DNA from: an uncultured Lentisphaeria bacterium
GTDB taxonomy: Bacteria > Verrucomicrobiota > Lentisphaeria > Victivallales > Victivallaceae
Length of the DNA stretch: 64,000 nucleotides
Assembly: GCA_949298075.1 (NCBI GenBank)
Contig: CASFVA010000009.1
Span: 1 to 64,000, forward strand
Direction of reading: 5' to 3'
Shown: in pieces, positions 52,634 through 64,000 of the stretch
Layout: each line of letters begins with the position of its first letter
How positions within the stretch are numbered: position 1 is the stretch's first letter
Made by a program: the position numbers and the translations under genes
The notes under the pieces: model-generated
The model's input: only the letters and a program-made list of their open reading frames with translations
Databases searched by the model: none
Told to the model about the DNA's origin: nothing

Positions 52634-54750
52634 TATTTCTTCTCCACGATTTTATCTTGAATTTGTTTGGGAACCCGTTCAAAGTGCGCCGGCTCCATCG
52701 AGTAGCTCGCCCGGCCCCGCGACAGCGAACGGATCGCAGTCGAATAACCGAAAAGCTCGGAGAGCGGCACATTCGCATGCACCCGGGTGAAGCTGTTCTC
52801 GCCCGCGTTGATCTCAACAATGGTGCCGCGCCGGCTGGTGATGTCACCAATCAGGTCGCCCATGTTCTCATCGGGGGTGGTCAGTTCAACCTTCATGATC
52901 GGCTCCAGCAGCACGATGCCGGCCTTGTGCGCCGCATCCTTGAATGCCATGGAACCGGCAATCTTAAACGCCATTTCCGAAGAGTCCACCGGATGATAGG
53001 ATCCATCGACGATCACCGCCTTGAAATCGATCACCGGATAACCGGCCAGAACGCCGCTGGCCGCCGCTTCCCGGATGCCGTTTTCAATCGGCTTGATGAA
53101 TTCCTTCGGAATGTTGCCGCCCACCACCTGGCTTTCCACGACGATGCCGTCGCCAGGGTTGAGCGGAGAAATTTCAATAATACAGTGACCGTACTGACCG
53201 TGACCGCCGGTCTGGCGCACAAACTTCATGTCGCTGGTCGCCGTTCCGGTGATCGCTTCGCGGTACGCCACCTGCGGAGCTCCGGTGTTGGCCTCAACCT
53301 TGAATTCGCGGATCAGCCGGTCCAGAATGATTTCCAGATGAAGCTCGCCCATACCGGAAATAATGGTCTGTCCGGTCTCTTCATCGCTGCGCACCTGAAA
53401 GGTCGGATCCTCTTCGGCCAGCGCCAGCAGTCCCTTGGTCAGCTTGTCCCGGTCGCCGGAGGATTTCGGCTCCACGGCAATCGAGATTACCGGCTCGGGG
53501 AACGCCATCGACTCCAGCACGATCGGCTCGGATTCGAGACAGAGCGTATCTCCGGTGGTCACATTGCGCAGACCCACCGCCGCCGCGATATCGCCGGAAA
53601 AGATTTCTTCGTGCTCCTCACGCTGGTTGGCATGCATCTGCAGCAACCGGCCGAAACGCTCGCGCTTGCCGGTGCGTGGATTGTAAGCTGTCATGCCCTG
53701 GGAAGCCACACCAGAGTAGACCCGGAAATAGTAGAGTTTGCCCACATAGGGGTCGGACATGATCTTGAATACCAGGGCCGAAAAAGGCTGGAGATCGCCG
53801 ACGTGCCGGGTGATCGCCTGTCCGGTCACCGGATCGGTGCCGTTGATGTCCCAGATATCCACCGGGCTGGGCAGATAGTCGACCACGACGTCGAGCAGCT
53901 TCTGGACCCCTTTGTTTTTGAACGCCGACGCACAGGCGACGGGCACAATCTTGGCCTTGACCGTGGCACGCCGCAGCGCTGCCCGCAGAACGTCGTTGTC
54001 CGGAATCCGGTCGTCCAGGAAAATCTCCATGACCTCGTCGTCGACTTCCGCCAGACACTCGACCAGATGTTTGAACGCCGCCTCGCGCTTGGTCACCAGA
54101 TCGGCCGGAACTTCCTGCTCAGCCATCGTCACGCCGTTGTCGGCTTCGCTGAAGTAAATCGCCTTGTTTTCAAGTACGTCAATCACACCTTTGAAGTCGG
54201 ATTCACGGCCGATCGGCAGCATCAGCGGCACCGGAGTGGCTCCCAGCTTGTATTTCATCTCGCTGACCGCGCCGTCAAAGTCGGCTCCGGTCCGATCCAT
54301 CTTGTTGATGAGCGCCACCACCGGAACGTGGTATTTCTGAGCCTGCCGCCAGACGGTCTCGGTCTGGGGCTGAACCTTGCCGACCGCGCAGAACACCGCC
54401 ACCGCTCCGTCAAGCACCCGCAGCGAACGCTCCACCTCGGCGGTGAAGTCCACGTGTCCGGGAGTGTCGATGATGTTGATGCGATGGTTCTTCCAATAGC
54501 AGGTGGTCGCGGCGCTGGTAATCGTGATGCCGCGCTCCCTCTCCTGGGCCATCCAGTCCATGGTGGCGGTTCCCTCATGGGTGTCGCCGATTTTATAGTT
54601 CACGCCACAGTAGAACAAAATGCGTTCGGTGAGCGTCGTCTTGCCGGCATCAATGTGCGCCATGATGCCAATGTTTCTCACGTTCCTGAGCGCAATCTTG
54701 CGATTGGGCGACTCATGATACTGCTGGTCTCTGTCCTGCACGGTATTCAT
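52633..54750 (-). CDS. fusA: Translation elongation factor G
   Basis: A 705-residue GTPase that drives translocation on the ribosome. Switch and nucleotide motifs are seen: AHIDAGKTT, the RERGITI effector, DTPGHVDF and NKMD. Later domains ([22 protein letters not shown]) follow in normal order. No EF-Tu gene follows; rpsJ comes directly after. Confidence 0.98.
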   Translation of the reverse strand: MNTVQDRDQQYHESPNRKIALRNVRNIGIMAHIDAGKTTLTERILFYCGVNYKIGDTHEGTATMDWMAQERERGITITSAATTCYWKNHRINIIDTPGHVDFTAEVERSLRVLDGAVAVFCAVGKVQPQTETVWRQAQKYHVPVVALINKMDRTGADFDGAVSEMKYKLGATPVPLMLPIGRESDFKGVIDVLENKAIYFSEADNGVTMAEQEVPADLVTKREAAFKHLVECLAEVDDEVMEIFLDDRIPDNDVLRAALRRATVKAKIVPVACASAFKNKGVQKLLDVVVDYLPSPVDIWDINGTDPVTGQAITRHVGDLQPFSALVFKIMSDPYVGKLYYFRVYSGVASQGMTAYNPRTGKRERFGRLLQMHANQREEHEEIFSGDIAAAVGLRNVTTGDTLCLESEPIVLESMAFPEPVISIAVEPKSSGDRDKLTKGLLALAEEDPTFQVRSDEETGQTIISGMGELHLEIILDRLIREFKVEANTGAPQVAYREAITGTATSDMKFVRQTGGHGQYGHCIIEISPLNPGDGIVVESQVVGGNIPKEFIKPIENGIREAAASGVLAGYPVIDFKAVIVDGSYHPVDSSEMAFKIAGSMAFKDAAHKAGIVLLEPIMKVELTTPDENMGDLIGDITSRRGTIVEINAGENSFTRVHANVPLSELFGYSTAIRSLSRGRASYSMEPAHFERVPKQIQDKIVEKK

Positions 54751-54773
54751 CTTCTGTCTGCTCTCTCGGGGTA

Positions 54774-55244
54774 TTACCAGCGGTAATGCGCAAAAGCCTT
54801 GTTGGCCTGAGCCATCTTAAAGGTATCTTCTTTCTTCTTGATCGACGCGCCGGTGTTGGCAAAAGCGTCCAGCAGTTCGCCGGCCAGCGACTCGGTCATC
54901 GATTTGCCCTTCCGGCCGCGGGAATAACTGGTGATCCACCGCATCGCCAGGGCCACCTGACGCTCGGGATCCACTTCAATCGGCACCTGATAGGTGGCGC
55001 CGCCGACCCGCCGGCTCTTGACCTCAAGTTTCGGCTTGACGTTTTCGAGAGCCTGGGTGAAAACCTCAATCGCGGCCATATCCGGCTTCTTCTCCTGGAT
55101 CAGGTCGAAAGCGCCGTACACAATCTGCTGCGCAGTGGACTTCTTGCCGCGGCTCATGATCGTGTTGATCAAGCGCGCCACCAGCTCGCTGTTATACTTG
55201 ACGTCGGGAATCAGTTCCCGCTTGACAACTTTGCGTCTTCTCAT
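54774..55244 (-). CDS. rpsG: 30S ribosomal protein S7
   Basis: A 156-residue S7, the primary 16S 3'-domain assembly protein. [15 protein letters not shown], the [12 protein letters not shown] segment and the AHYRW C terminus are typical. It lies between rpsL and fusA as usual. Confidence 0.97.
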   Translation of the reverse strand: MRRRKVVKRELIPDVKYNSELVARLINTIMSRGKKSTAQQIVYGAFDLIQEKKPDMAAIEVFTQALENVKPKLEVKSRRVGGATYQVPIEVDPERQVALAMRWITSYSRGRKGKSMTESLAGELLDAFANTGASIKKKEDTFKMAQANKAFAHYRW

Positions 55245-55276
55245 GAAATGTCACCTTCCGCCTATGTAAACACCTG

Positions 55277-55681
55277 TTACTTCTTCTTGCCCTTGTCGGC
55301 GTCGGCGCCCGCCTTCGGCCGCTTCGCCCCGTACTTGGAACGGCCCTGACGGCGCTTGTCGACGCCAAGACTGTCCAGCGCTCCGCGCACGATGTGATAA
55401 CGCACACCGGGAAGATCGCGCACCCGACCGCCCTTGACCAGAACCACCGAGTGTTCCTGAAGGTTGTGACCCTCACCGCCGATGTATGCGGTTACTTCCT
55501 GACCATTGGTCAGACGCACTCTCGCGATTTTGCGCAACGCCGAGTTCGGCTTTTTCGGAGTGCGGGTCGTGACCTGCAGGCAGACACCGCGCCGCTGCGG
55601 ACAGGCGCTCAACGCCTTGGCTTTGCTTCTCTTCTCTTTTTCTTCGCGTCCGGAACGCACCAACTGATTGATTGTCGGCAT
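55277..55681 (-). CDS. rpsL: 30S ribosomal protein S12
   Basis: A 134-residue S12, part of the decoding centre. [11 protein letters not shown] (K43 conserved) and [13 protein letters not shown] are normal, but residue 88 is Arg ([13 protein letters not shown]) where E. coli and most bacteria have Lys. K88R gives streptomycin resistance in mycobacteria. The first gene of the unit behind its own promoter. Confidence 0.97.
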   Translation of the reverse strand: MPTINQLVRSGREEKEKRSKAKALSACPQRRGVCLQVTTRTPKKPNSALRKIARVRLTNGQEVTAYIGGEGHNLQEHSVVLVKGGRVRDLPGVRYHIVRGALDSLGVDKRRQGRSKYGAKRPKAGADADKGKKK

Positions 55682-55739
55682 AACAAATTCCTGTCGATAT
55701 TTTAAATGTTTCCAGATTCAACACATATCAAAGACTTAT

Positions 55740-55768
55740 AATATAACGTACAAATCAAAGAGTTTCAA
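55740..55768 (-). promoter_or_regulatory. Promoter of the rpsL-rpsG-fusA-rpsJ... unit
   Basis: On the minus strand TTGAAA (55763-55768), exactly 17 bases, then TATATT (55740-55745), about 50 bases before rpsL and after the rpoC stop. Confidence 0.7.
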
Positions 55769-55806
55769 ATCTTTTTCGCAAATTTTCCAGTAAAATCCCG
55801 ACGGAC

Positions 55807-60162
<4,356 letters not shown>

Positions 60163-60180
60163 GGTAAACCTCCCTGAAAA

Positions 60181-64000
<3,820 letters not shown>

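Noticed and set aside
52657-54786. 709-codon open frame on the plus strand opposite fusA
   Set aside because: Shadow of fusA; composition rich in His/Arg/Gln with no domain.

Overview
The window is a GC-rich bacterial chromosome segment. The best match for its origin is the phylum Lentisphaerota (PVC superphylum, Victivallis-like). The reasons are two prepilin-like proteins of the [17 protein letters not shown] / H-X9-DG type lying inside sugar-catabolism operons, and a dense cluster of glycoside hydrolases, sugar-acid enzymes and AraC/LacI regulators beside PVC-like housekeeping genes. No prophage, insertion sequence or CRISPR array was seen. The taxonomic call is inference from gene content, not from a search.

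Layout. 0.1-4 kb: tRNA-Phe, recJ and a Na/Pi cotransporter. 4-12.3 kb: a LacI-type regulator divergent from a catabolic operon (type I dehydroquinase-like protein, NAD-dependent epimerase-like protein, SDR, a frameshifted prepilin-like gene, Gfo/Idh/MocA oxidoreductase, MDR oxidoreductase), then a secreted acetyl-xylan-esterase-like enzyme with its own promoter and terminator. 12.3-21.9 kb: an eleven-gene leftward operon holding three different aldolase families (HpaI, FSA/TalC, DeoC), a PfkB sugar kinase, two dehydrogenases, a UlaG-like metallo-beta-lactamase-fold hydrolase, two VOC proteins, a mutarotase-like protein and a second prepilin-like gene; its substrate is unknown. 22.2-34.4 kb: two AraC regulators, a sialidase-like protein, a xylose isomerase/xylulokinase-like pair, a clan GH-A hydrolase, a GH36 alpha-galactosidase and a sodium:solute symporter. 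34.6-37.9 kb: glycine cleavage H and P proteins (no gcvT). 37.9-49.3 kb: an IclR regulator with a triple 27-nt repeat at its 3' end, coaD, ribF-acpS, a DciA-like protein, trmL, an RsmB-like methyltransferase, a DUF3047 protein, a lytic transglycosylase, aspS and a class I aminotransferase. 49.5-64 kb: rpoB (running off the window), rpoC, rpsL, rpsG, fusA, rpsJ, rplC, rplD, rplW, rplB, rpsS, all leftward, ending in a strong terminator right after rpsS.

Promoters are unusually easy to read here. Many genes have a TTGACA-like box, exactly 17 bases, and a TATAAT/TATATT-like box, so transcription units can be drawn with some confidence. The central 30 kb reads as a plant- or mucin-glycan utilisation region: polymers are deacetylated or cleaved, sugars enter by symport, and isomerases, kinases, dehydrogenases and aldolases feed central metabolism.

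The points most worth a second look are the three-aldolase operon with embedded prepilin-like genes, Asn at the rifampicin-site position 526 of RpoB together with Arg88 in S12, a xylose-isomerase homologue lacking one metal ligand, a 21-bp-spaced direct repeat next to an AraC gene, face-to-face coaD/ribF promoters, and an S10 operon cut short after rpsS.
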